Shown: in pieces, positions 25,182 through 32,528 of the stretch | Layout of the letters: each line of letters opens with the position of its first letter | How positions within the stretch are numbered: the first letter of the stretch is position 1 | Assembly: GCA_002339675.1 (NCBI GenBank) | Contig: DDKB01000008.1 | Location: 496,001 to 560,000 of the forward strand | Reading direction: 5' to 3' | Length of the DNA stretch: 64,000 bases | DNA from: Stutzerimonas stutzeri | GTDB lineage: Bacteria > Pseudomonadota > Gammaproteobacteria > Pseudomonadales > Pseudomonadaceae | The notes under the pieces: generated by a model | The model's database searches: none | What the model was told of the DNA's origin: nothing | The model's input: the letters and a program-made list of their open reading frames with translations, nothing else | Translations under genes and position numbers: made by a program

Positions 25182-26204
25182 ATGCAAACGCGCAAACCGC
25201 TCTACCGCTACGCCGATGGCCGCGTGCCGAACAGCCTGGCCATGACCTACACCCTGCTCGGCTACCTTGCCGGGCTGGCGCTGCTGTTCCCGGCCAATGG
25301 CTGGCTCAATGCGCTGGGCACCCTGTTGCTCGCTCACGCGATGATCATCGCTGCCTACCTGATCCACGAGTTTGCCCACGGCACCATTTTCAGTGTGCCC
25401 AAGCACAACCAGTGGGCCGGCAACGCCTGCAGCTGGCTGGCCGGCAGCTGCTACGCCGATTTCCAGGACTTGCGTAAAAAGCACATGCGCCACCACGTCG
25501 ACCGTGCCGATGTAATCACCTTCGACAGCAAGGCCTTTCTCAAGGCGCGCCCGGTGTGGTTCCAGAAGCTGGTCATCGCGCTGGAGTGGGCCTACGTGCC
25601 AGCGGTCGAGCTGATCATGCACCTCTACGTGATTGTGCTGCCCTTCGTGACCACCAACGAGAAGCACCGTGCCCGTCGCGGCAAAGTCGCCCGCGTCATG
25701 CTGATCCGGGCTCTGCTGTTCGCCCTGGTTGGTTGGTTATCGCTCAAAGCCCTGGCGCTGTATGCCGTGGCATGGCTGCTGATGGTCACCGTGCTGCGCT
25801 TTGCCGACGCCTTCCAGCACACCTACGACGCCTTCGCCGTGCTGGAAGACGGCCAGGTACCCGAAGACAAGCCACGCGACCGCGCCTACGAACAGCTCAA
25901 TACCTACAGCAACGTGGTGTCCGCCCGTTGGCCGTCGCTCAACCTGCTGCTGCTCAACTTTCCCTACCACAACGCCCACCACGAGAAACCCGTCGCGCCC
26001 TGGTATCGCCTCCCCGCGCTGCACGCCGAGCTGTATGGCAGCGCCTACAACCAGGTCATTCCGATGCGCGACCTGCTTGGCAGCTTTCACCGCTATCGCC
26101 TGCGTCGTGTACTGGATGACGACTACGGCGCAGTCAGTGAAGGTCCGCAAAAAGCAGAAGGTTTCTACGGTGCAGTTGGCGTGTCTTTCCTCACGGCGGT
26201 GTGA
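25182..26204 (+). CDS. Fatty-acid-desaturase-type membrane di-iron oxygenase
   Basis: A 340-residue integral membrane protein with the three histidine boxes of desaturases, alkane hydroxylases and ketolases: HEFAH at 62-66, HMRHH at 101-105 and HNAHH at 263-267. An extra His in FQHTYD at 213 may complete the di-iron site. About four to five membrane helices are seen. Desaturases of lipids usually stand alone or near lipid genes. Here it sits between a binding protein and two dehydrogenases in a guanidine-controlled operon, so a small-molecule substrate such as an N-alkylguanidine, which it could hydroxylate, is an attractive idea but unproved. Ribosome site GGAG; 42 bases after the previous gene. 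Confidence 0.87.
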   Translation: MQTRKPLYRYADGRVPNSLAMTYTLLGYLAGLALLFPANGWLNALGTLLLAHAMIIAAYLIHEFAHGTIFSVPKHNQWAGNACSWLAGSCYADFQDLRKKHMRHHVDRADVITFDSKAFLKARPVWFQKLVIALEWAYVPAVELIMHLYVIVLPFVTTNEKHRARRGKVARVMLIRALLFALVGWLSLKALALYAVAWLLMVTVLRFADAFQHTYDAFAVLEDGQVPEDKPRDRAYEQLNTYSNVVSARWPSLNLLLLNFPYHNAHHEKPVAPWYRLPALHAELYGSAYNQVIPMRDLLGSFHRYRLRRVLDDDYGAVSEGPQKAEGFYGAVGVSFLTAV

Positions 26205-26205
26205 C

Positions 26206-26994
26206 ATGCATAAAGCACTCGATTATCGCGGACGTTGTGTCGTACTCACCGGGGCGGCTGGCGGCATTGGTCGGCAGTTGGCCAAGACCTACGCCGAGGC
26301 CGGCGCCACACTGGAATTGGTCGACCGCAACCCGGACGCCCTCGCCGAACTGGTCGAAAGCCTTCAGCCGGAGGGCCCGCTGCACGCCACCCCGCTTGAG
26401 CTCGGCGATTGGCGGGCGGTGCAGCGCTTCGCTGACGACCTCGCCTGCCGCAACCGCTCGGTCGAGGTGCTGGTGAACAATGCCGGTGTCGAGTACCAGA
26501 CACCCATTACCGACCCCACTGCCGAAGCCGACGCGTGCTGGGCGCAGCTGCTGGATAACAACGTGTCGTCCATGCAGCGCCTGACCCGCGCGCTGCTGCC
26601 TCGCCTGCGCGCCGGTGCCAGCGTGATCAATCAAGCTTCGATCTGGGGCTTGAAAGGCGTACCGGGCTTTTCCGCCTATGCCGCCAGCAAGCATGCAGTG
26701 ATCGGCCTGACCCGCTCCTTGGCCTGGGAACTGGGGCCTCGGCGCATCCGCGTCAATGCCGTCTGCCCTGGCTGGATAGGCACCGATGCCGCGATGCGCT
26801 CGCTGCGCATCATGGCGGCGGAAAACGGCCGCAGCGAGACTGAAGAACTGGTCGCCGTGCTGGCGGCGCAGGCCATTCCGGAATTGCTGACTCCCGCTGA
26901 CCTGTCCGGCACCTTTCTGTTTCTCGGCTCGCCGCTGGCCGCGGCGCTGACCGGCCAGGCGCTGTCGGTCAGCCACGGTGAGGTCATGCATTGA
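26206..26994 (+). CDS. Short-chain dehydrogenase/reductase (first of two)
   Basis: A 262-residue SDR. The glycine motif is TGAAGGIGRQLA; Asp in LVDRNPD after the second strand suggests NAD(H). NNAGVEYQT, the catalytic Ser in NQASIWG and YAASK follow, then the NAVCPGWIGTD loop. It starts two bases after the desaturase stop and overlaps the next SDR gene by one base, so the genes are co-translated. In this operon it could oxidise an alcohol made by the di-iron enzyme. The substrate cannot be deduced. Confidence 0.87.
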   Translation: MHKALDYRGRCVVLTGAAGGIGRQLAKTYAEAGATLELVDRNPDALAELVESLQPEGPLHATPLELGDWRAVQRFADDLACRNRSVEVLVNNAGVEYQTPITDPTAEADACWAQLLDNNVSSMQRLTRALLPRLRAGASVINQASIWGLKGVPGFSAYAASKHAVIGLTRSLAWELGPRRIRVNAVCPGWIGTDAAMRSLRIMAAENGRSETEELVAVLAAQAIPELLTPADLSGTFLFLGSPLAAALTGQALSVSHGEVMH

Positions 26995-27752
26995 TGGATC
27001 GTCTGCCACTGGAGGGCAAGGTGGCTCTGGTCACCGGCGCAGCGACCGGCATTGGTCGTGCAACCGCCGTGGGCCTGGCAAGAGCCGGCGCGCGGGTCTG
27101 GATCAATCACCTCGGCCAGCACGGGGCGGCGGAACAATTGTGTGCAGAAATCGAATCGCGCGGTGGCCAGGTGCGCCATGTCGAGGCTGATGTCGGCTCG
27201 GCAGCCGCCGTTGCAGGGATGTTCGAACAGATCCTCGCCGACGGGCCGCTGGATCTGCTGGTCAACAATGCCGGGATCATCCTGGAGAAACCTTTTCTCG
27301 ACACCACTGAACAGGACTGGGCGCAGGTGCTCGGCGTCGACCTGCATGGCGTCTACCACTGCTGCCAGCACGCATTGCGCCATATGCAACCGCGCAGCTG
27401 CGGGGCCATCGTCAATGTGGCCTCGGACCTCGGTTTTCTCGGCCGCAGCGATTACGCCGCCTATTGCACCGCCAAGGCCGCCGTGATCGGCCTGACGCGC
27501 TCGCTGGCCCGCGAATTCTCCGCCAGCGGCATCCGCGTGAACGCCGTCGCGCCGGGTCCCATCGCCACGGCCATGGTCTCGCCAGCGCACATGAGTCGTG
27601 AGTGGATGGCCAAGGAACTCGACATACCCATGGCCCGGCTCGGTACGCCGGACGAGGTCGCGGCCGCCATCGTTTTTCTGCTCTCGCCTCAGGCCAGCTA
27701 CTTCACCGGGCAAACACTCGGGCCCAATGGCGGCTCCTGGATGGGCGCGTGA
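26994..27752 (+). CDS. Short-chain dehydrogenase/reductase (second of two, FabG-like)
   Basis: A 252-residue SDR with TGAATGIGRATA, an Asn-His in place of the acidic NAD selector (WINHLGQ, often NADP-linked), NNAGIILEKPF, the catalytic Ser in NVASDLG, and YCTAK. The ending (YFTGQTLGPNGGSWM) is typical of FabG-like enzymes that oxidise secondary alcohols. I chose ATG 26994, which overlaps the previous stop (TGATG); a TTG one codon earlier is possible. It differs clearly from the first SDR (glycine-motif context and active-site tyrosine region), so they probably catalyse different steps. Confidence 0.87.
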   Translation: MDRLPLEGKVALVTGAATGIGRATAVGLARAGARVWINHLGQHGAAEQLCAEIESRGGQVRHVEADVGSAAAVAGMFEQILADGPLDLLVNNAGIILEKPFLDTTEQDWAQVLGVDLHGVYHCCQHALRHMQPRSCGAIVNVASDLGFLGRSDYAAYCTAKAAVIGLTRSLAREFSASGIRVNAVAPGPIATAMVSPAHMSREWMAKELDIPMARLGTPDEVAAAIVFLLSPQASYFTGQTLGPNGGSWMGA

Positions 27753-28633
27753 TGACCCTGCTCCCGCAGATCTTACTGGTCACCGGCGCAGTCGCCTGGG
27801 GCCTCGGCTGGTTGCCCCTGCACCATTTCGCCAGCGTCGGGCTGGTGGGCATGCCGCTGGTGCTGCTGGTCTATGGCTTACTCAGTCTCTTCGCCATTCC
27901 AGTGCTGTGGTTCGAGCGCCGTGCGTGGATGCCACAGCGCAACGGTTTGCTGGCCATCGCCGTCTGTGGAGGCGGTGCGACCGCTGCACTGGTCACGGCG
28001 CTGGCCATCGGCGAGGTGGTGCGGGTCATGCTGCTGTTCTACCTCGCACCGGTCTGGGGCGTACTGGGTGGCTGGTTGCTGCTGGGCGAACGCCTGACGC
28101 CGCTGCGTATCGGTGCCCTGCTGCTGGCCATGCTCGGCATCGCCTTGACGCTGAATATCAGCAGCGCACTGACCCACCCACTGAGCGGCAGCGACTGGCT
28201 CGCACTCGCCGCTGGTCTCGGCTTCAGCCTGAACAATCTCGCCACGCGCGCCGCCGATCAGGTGCCACTGGCGAGCAAGACGTTGGCGCCGTTTCTGGGC
28301 AGTGCACTGATTGCCGTTGTGCTCTGCCCTGTGCTTGGTGAATACCCGCCACCGCTGAGTCTCACGCTGAGCTGGCAGATCGGCCTGATGGCGCTGGGCT
28401 GGCTGCTGAGCATGGCTGCCGTGCAATACGGCGTTAGTCACATCGAGGCCGGGCGCGCGGCGGTGCTGGTGGTCTTCGAACTGGTGGCCGCCGTGCTCTC
28501 TTCCGCCTGGCTCGGCAACCAGGCCATCGGCACCCATGAATGGCTGGGTGCAGCCCTTGTAATGATTGCGGCACTGACCGCCAGCTGGCCAGAACGCCCG
28601 GCCGTGACCGTAATTCGGAGTCCTTCGCTATGA
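27752..28633 (+). CDS. EamA/DMT-family transporter
   Basis: A 293-residue inner-membrane protein with about ten helices in two EamA repeats. It shows GEVVRVMLLFYLAPVWGVLGGWLL closing the first repeat and an equivalent HIEAGRAAVLVVFELVAAVLSS in the second. Members export or import small polar metabolites. The operon already has an ABC importer, so this may export an intermediate or surplus product; other guanidine riboswitch regulons use small exporters for guanidine itself. It overlaps its neighbours at both ends (TGATG and ATGA), so it belongs firmly to the operon. Confidence 0.86.
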   Translation: MTLLPQILLVTGAVAWGLGWLPLHHFASVGLVGMPLVLLVYGLLSLFAIPVLWFERRAWMPQRNGLLAIAVCGGGATAALVTALAIGEVVRVMLLFYLAPVWGVLGGWLLLGERLTPLRIGALLLAMLGIALTLNISSALTHPLSGSDWLALAAGLGFSLNNLATRAADQVPLASKTLAPFLGSALIAVVLCPVLGEYPPPLSLTLSWQIGLMALGWLLSMAAVQYGVSHIEAGRAAVLVVFELVAAVLSSAWLGNQAIGTHEWLGAALVMIAALTASWPERPAVTVIRSPSL

Positions 28634-29406
28634 ACAGCGTGCACATGGATCAACTGAGCTGGGTCGAGTACGAACACCGTGTTCGCGACGGTTCCGTGCT
28701 CTTCCTGCCTTGCGGTGCCACCGAGCAGCACGGCCCGCACCTGCCGCTGGGCACCGATGCGCTGCTTGCCAGCGCCATCTGCGCCGATGTGGCGCAACGC
28801 GTCGGCGGGCTGGTCGCGCCGGCGCTGTCCTACGGCTACAAATCACAGCCCAAGTGCGGTGGCGGCCAGCACTTCTGCGGCACCACCAGCCTTGATGGCG
28901 CCACGCTCAGCGCCCTGGTGCGCGACGCCGTACGCGAATTCCATCGGCACGGCGTGAAGCGATTGGTGCTGGTGGTTGGCCATTACGAAAACCAGTGGTT
29001 CGTTGGCGAAGGCATTCAACTGGCGCTACGTGATCTGGGACCGGATGCGGGGCTCGAGGTCATGCGCCTGGAGCATTGGGACTTCTGCCGTGAGGACACC
29101 CTGGCCGATGTGTTTCCAGACGGTTTTCCAGGCTTCGCCCTGGAGCACGCCGCTGTCATCGAAACCTCGCTGATGCTCCATTACTACCCCAGCCTGGTGG
29201 CGCTGGAGCGCATCCCGGACGAAGCCCCCGCCGACTTTCCACCCTACGACATGTATCCGCCCCGCACCGAGTGGGTACCGCCGTCTGGCGTGCTGTCTTC
29301 GGCCAAGGGCTCGACGGCAACAAAAGGTCAGCGCATGGCCGAAGACATCGTGGGCGGTATTGCTGCCGCTGTGCGCGGTGAGTTTGCTCTGGAGAATTTC
29401 CTGTGA
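28630..29406 (+). CDS. crnA: Creatininase (creatinine amidohydrolase)
   Basis: A 258-residue metal-dependent amidohydrolase that interconverts creatinine and creatine. It follows the Pseudomonas putida enzyme closely with an offset of two residues. Metal ligands are E32, H34 and D43 (GATEQHGPHLPLGTD) and H118, E120 (VGHYENQWF). Shared stretches include YGYKSQPKCGGG, GTTSLDGATL, EHAAVIETSLML and FPPYDMYP. It is therefore nearer to true creatininase than to the broader family of amide hydrolases. No creatinase or sarcosine oxidase is in the window, so creatine would need a different route. It overlaps the transporter stop (ATGA) and the next gene (29403). Confidence 0.85.
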   Translation: MNSVHMDQLSWVEYEHRVRDGSVLFLPCGATEQHGPHLPLGTDALLASAICADVAQRVGGLVAPALSYGYKSQPKCGGGQHFCGTTSLDGATLSALVRDAVREFHRHGVKRLVLVVGHYENQWFVGEGIQLALRDLGPDAGLEVMRLEHWDFCREDTLADVFPDGFPGFALEHAAVIETSLMLHYYPSLVALERIPDEAPADFPPYDMYPPRTEWVPPSGVLSSAKGSTATKGQRMAEDIVGGIAAAVRGEFALENFL

Positions 29407-30047
29407 ATTCGGCATTGGCGCATACCGCGCTGCTGGTAATCGACATGCAGCGCGACTTCTGCGCACCGGGCGGCTATGCCGATCAAGCCGGCCTGGACAT
29501 CGAGCGGCTGCGAGCGCCCATCGAGCCGATCCGCCAGTTGCTGGTCGCCGCACGCCGTTGCGGCCTGTTCATCGCGCACACCCGCGAAGGCCATCGGGCT
29601 GACCTCAGCGACCTGCCCGAGACCAAGCGGCGGCGCGCCGAAGCCAGCGGCGCACCCATCGGCACGCCGGGCCCCATGGGTCGCCTGATGGTGCGTGGTG
29701 AATACGGCAATGACCTGATCGATGAACTGCAACCCGAGACGGGTGAGCCGGTGATCGACAAGCCGGGCTACAGCGCCTTCGCTCACACCGACCTGGAATT
29801 GCTGCTGCGCAATCGCGGCATTGGGCAGTTGATCCTGACAGGCGTGACCACCGAAGTCTGCGTGTCTTCGACCCTGCGACACGCGGTGGACCTCGGTTTC
29901 TCCTGCCTGACCGTTGCTGATGCCTGCGGCTCGGCCTACCCCGCGCTGCACGCGGCCGCGCTGTCGATGATTGGCGTCGAGGGCGGGCTCTTCGGTGAAG
30001 TCATCACCAGTGATGCGCTCATTGCTCTGCTGGAGGTGCCTGCATGA
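29403..30047 (+). CDS. Cysteine hydrolase of the biuret/guanylurea hydrolase type (isochorismatase fold)
   Basis: A 214-residue isochorismatase-fold amidase with catalytic triad D14 (LLVIDMQRDF), K120 (VIDKPGYSAF) and C153 (GVTTEVCVSS). Segments APIEPIRQLL, HTREGHRADLSDLP and IGTPGPMGRLMVRGE match the biuret hydrolase (BiuH) subgroup. That group includes enzymes that turn biuret into allophanate and guanylurea hydrolase, which releases guanidine. N-carbamoylsarcosine amidases share the fold and are an alternative. Its product would enter operon 1 as allophanate or guanidine. It overlaps creatininase by four bases and the next gene by four bases. Confidence 0.85.
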   Translation: MNSALAHTALLVIDMQRDFCAPGGYADQAGLDIERLRAPIEPIRQLLVAARRCGLFIAHTREGHRADLSDLPETKRRRAEASGAPIGTPGPMGRLMVRGEYGNDLIDELQPETGEPVIDKPGYSAFAHTDLELLLRNRGIGQLILTGVTTEVCVSSTLRHAVDLGFSCLTVADACGSAYPALHAAALSMIGVEGGLFGEVITSDALIALLEVPA

Positions 30048-30838
30048 CCGATGTGCTCAAACTCTGGCCGCTGCTCACCGCGACCCATCGCTACGACAAG
30101 TCCATCTCGACCCGCAATCGCGGCCAGGGTGTCCAGATCGAGGCGCCGATCCTGGCGTTTCTGATCGAGACCCGGCAGGGCCGCATCCTGTTCGACGTTG
30201 GCTGCGACTACGCCAAGCTCAGCGATCCGGACCTCAGAGCGCGATGGTACGACCCGCTGGAGTTCCCCATGGGCCCGCCGCAGATGACCGAGGAACAGCG
30301 CCTACCGGCACATCTGGCCCGGCACGGGCTGACACCAGCCGACATCGACCTGGTGTTTCTCAGCCACCTGCACTTCGACCACGCCGGTGGGCTGTGCGAG
30401 CTATGCGGTTGTGATGTGCACGTGCACGAGGCCGAACTGGAGGCCGCGCTGGCCGAGGCCGACGATGCCTACTTCGCGGACGACTTCTCCGACACCATCG
30501 TCGACCAGCAGCGCTGGAAATTGCAGCGCGAGGAATACCAGCTGGTGCCGGGTGTGCAGGCGATCAACACGCCTGGGCACACCGCCGGCCACATGTCATT
30601 GATGGTCGAGCTGCCGCACGGCAAGCCGGTGATTCTGACCGGCGATGCGGCCGACCTGCAGGAAAACCTCACCGATGAAATCGCGCCCGGTCTCTGCTGG
30701 CAAGACCGAGAAGACCTGGCGCTGGACAGCATTCGCAAGCTCAAGGGATTGGCCGCCGACGCCAAGGCTGAGTTGTGGCCGAACCACGACATGGCCTTCT
30801 GGCGAACCCTCAAACGCTTCCCGGAGTACCACGCATGA
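30044..30838 (+). CDS. MBL-fold hydrolase, N-acyl-homoserine lactonase family
   Basis: A 264-residue metallo-beta-lactamase-fold enzyme. The metal motif is H108-x-H110-x-D112-H113 (SHLHFDHAGG), followed by PGHTAGHMS, GDAAD and a final His in NHDMAFW. Layout matches AiiA/AttM-type lactonases. In this operon a role in opening a cyclic intermediate (lactone, lactam or hydantoin) is more likely than quorum quenching, but this is inference from context. It overlaps its two neighbours by four bases each. Confidence 0.85.
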   Translation: MTDVLKLWPLLTATHRYDKSISTRNRGQGVQIEAPILAFLIETRQGRILFDVGCDYAKLSDPDLRARWYDPLEFPMGPPQMTEEQRLPAHLARHGLTPADIDLVFLSHLHFDHAGGLCELCGCDVHVHEAELEAALAEADDAYFADDFSDTIVDQQRWKLQREEYQLVPGVQAINTPGHTAGHMSLMVELPHGKPVILTGDAADLQENLTDEIAPGLCWQDREDLALDSIRKLKGLAADAKAELWPNHDMAFWRTLKRFPEYHA

Positions 30839-31638
30839 ACAGCGTTCCCGAATCCTACCTGGGCGTGTGGCGACGCCGTTTGTTGACCACGACCGACGGG
30901 CACCGCGACGACACCAGTGACGTCTACTGGCTGCAGACCGCCCAACTGCACGCCGACATACGCATCCCTCACCCCCCGACCGCCTCCGCGTCCCTGGCGA
31001 CCTGTTCGCAGGCGCAACAGCTCGACCTGTGCGAGCAAGGCGGCTTTGCCGGGCTGACCCTGGTGGAGGGTGACATCTGCCAATGGCAGCGTCTGATCGA
31101 TTACCAGCCACCAGGCGCTGCACCGGACATCGGCCGTATGCGTTTCGAAGGTGCGGATCAGTTGCTCGAAGATGGCCTGGACGGCCGCTATCACGAGGTG
31201 TGGCAGCGCGTTGCCGAATCGGAAGGCACCAATTGGGGCCTGTGGCTGCGCTCGGCCGATGAGCCGGAGCGACAGGCCTGTTTGCTGGTCGCCGGAGACT
31301 ACTTCATGTTCGCCGCCGACCGGCCCGTGACCCTGGACGCGGATGGCAGTCGCCTGCGCGATCAGGTCGCCCGCGCCGCGCCGGCAAAACGGCTCGACCT
31401 GCTGGCCTGCGAAATTTCCTTCGGCCGCCAACGCAACGGTGCGACGCCCTGGATGATCAGCCACTCGACCCTGCCCGGACGTGTCGGTGACAGCCTGCTG
31501 CCGAGCTATTGGAATTTCCGTCAACCGGCCGGAATTCCCGAAGAGGACTTGGCCCGCATCGGCCAGTTTCCGCCAGCGCTGGGCTGGGTCAGCGTGGCGA
31601 ATCCGCATTTACCGACCGTTCAGGAGGTAGTCGCATGA
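30835..31638 (+). CDS. Unrecognised 267-residue protein, possibly lipocalin/HRI1-like
   Basis: No signal peptide or membrane segment. Notable stretches are YLGVWRRRLLTTTDG, DVYWLQTAQLHADIRIP, GTNWGLWLRS and LLPSYWNF. Repeated aromatic-rich strands with Trp and Arg near the start suggest a beta-barrel that binds a small ligand. It reminds me vaguely of the HRI1 family of fungal proteins and their bacterial homologues, but I could not verify that. It has no metal-binding or nucleophile motif that I can identify. It is embedded by four-base overlaps between the MBL hydrolase and the permease, so it must serve the same pathway. Confidence 0.75.
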   Translation: MNSVPESYLGVWRRRLLTTTDGHRDDTSDVYWLQTAQLHADIRIPHPPTASASLATCSQAQQLDLCEQGGFAGLTLVEGDICQWQRLIDYQPPGAAPDIGRMRFEGADQLLEDGLDGRYHEVWQRVAESEGTNWGLWLRSADEPERQACLLVAGDYFMFAADRPVTLDADGSRLRDQVARAAPAKRLDLLACEISFGRQRNGATPWMISHSTLPGRVGDSLLPSYWNFRQPAGIPEEDLARIGQFPPALGWVSVANPHLPTVQEVVA

Positions 31639-32528
31639 CGGCGCATTTATCCCTTACCGCAGACACTGTTCTGGATAGTCCCACCGCGGCGGACAGGCAG
31701 CCCGCCAGCACGCCGCATACGGCCCCCGCCAAGCCACGCCGAGCGCGCTGGTGGCGCATCCGAGGCGATCTGCCGAAAACCACGGCCTGGGCACTGGCAG
31801 CCGCAGGCCTGACTGCACCCTTCGTGCTCTGGTGGGCCTATACCGCGCTGGGGCTGGCGGATCCGATGTTCATGCCCAGCCCCGGCGCCGTACTCGAACG
31901 CCTGGGCCGCTGGTGGACCAGCGAAGGCTTGCTCACCGACATCGGCATCAGCGTCTGGCGGGTGATGGCTGGCTTCGGCGCATCGGCTCTGCTCGCGCTG
32001 CCGCTGGGGCTGTACATCGGCACCTATCGCCCGGTGCAGGCTTTTCTCGAGCCACTGACAGACTTCATCCGCTACATGCCGGCGGTAGCCTTCATTCCGC
32101 TGGTAATGCTCTGGGTCGGCATCGACGAGGGTTCAAAGGTGCTGATCATCTTTATCGGCACCTTCTTCCAGATGGTCTTGATGGTGGCCGAAGACGTGCG
32201 CCGTGTACCGATGACGCAGATCGAGGCGGCGCAGACCATGGGCGCCAACCGGGGCGAGATCGTCAAGCTGGTGATCCTGCCGTCGGCGCGTCCGGCCATT
32301 CTCGATACCCTGCGCATCACCTGCGGCTGGGCCTGGACCTACCTGGTCGTCGCCGAGCTGGTGGCCGCCAATTCGGGCCTCGGCTACGCCATCCTCAAGG
32401 CACAGCGCTACATGCACACCGACAAGATCTTCGCCGGCATCCTGCTGATCGGCATCATCGGCCTGCTCACCGACCAGGGCTTCCGCTGGCTGTCACGCCG
32501 GGCCTTCCCATGGAGAAAACAAGCATGA
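31635..32528 (+). CDS. ABC transporter permease, operon 2
   Basis: A 297-residue permease of the nitrate/sulfonate/taurine type. A Pro/Ala/Arg-rich N-terminal tail of about 50 residues precedes six membrane segments. The EAA loop is QIEAAQTMGANRGEIVKLVILP. The ATG at 31635 has AGGAGGT upstream and overlaps the preceding stop. It is distinct from the operon 1 permease, with a shorter first periplasmic loop. It should work with the operon's first gene as binding protein and its last as ATPase. Importer of a guanidino compound or creatinine by inference. Confidence 0.9.
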   Translation: MTAHLSLTADTVLDSPTAADRQPASTPHTAPAKPRRARWWRIRGDLPKTTAWALAAAGLTAPFVLWWAYTALGLADPMFMPSPGAVLERLGRWWTSEGLLTDIGISVWRVMAGFGASALLALPLGLYIGTYRPVQAFLEPLTDFIRYMPAVAFIPLVMLWVGIDEGSKVLIIFIGTFFQMVLMVAEDVRRVPMTQIEAAQTMGANRGEIVKLVILPSARPAILDTLRITCGWAWTYLVVAELVAANSGLGYAILKAQRYMHTDKIFAGILLIGIIGLLTDQGFRWLSRRAFPWRKQA

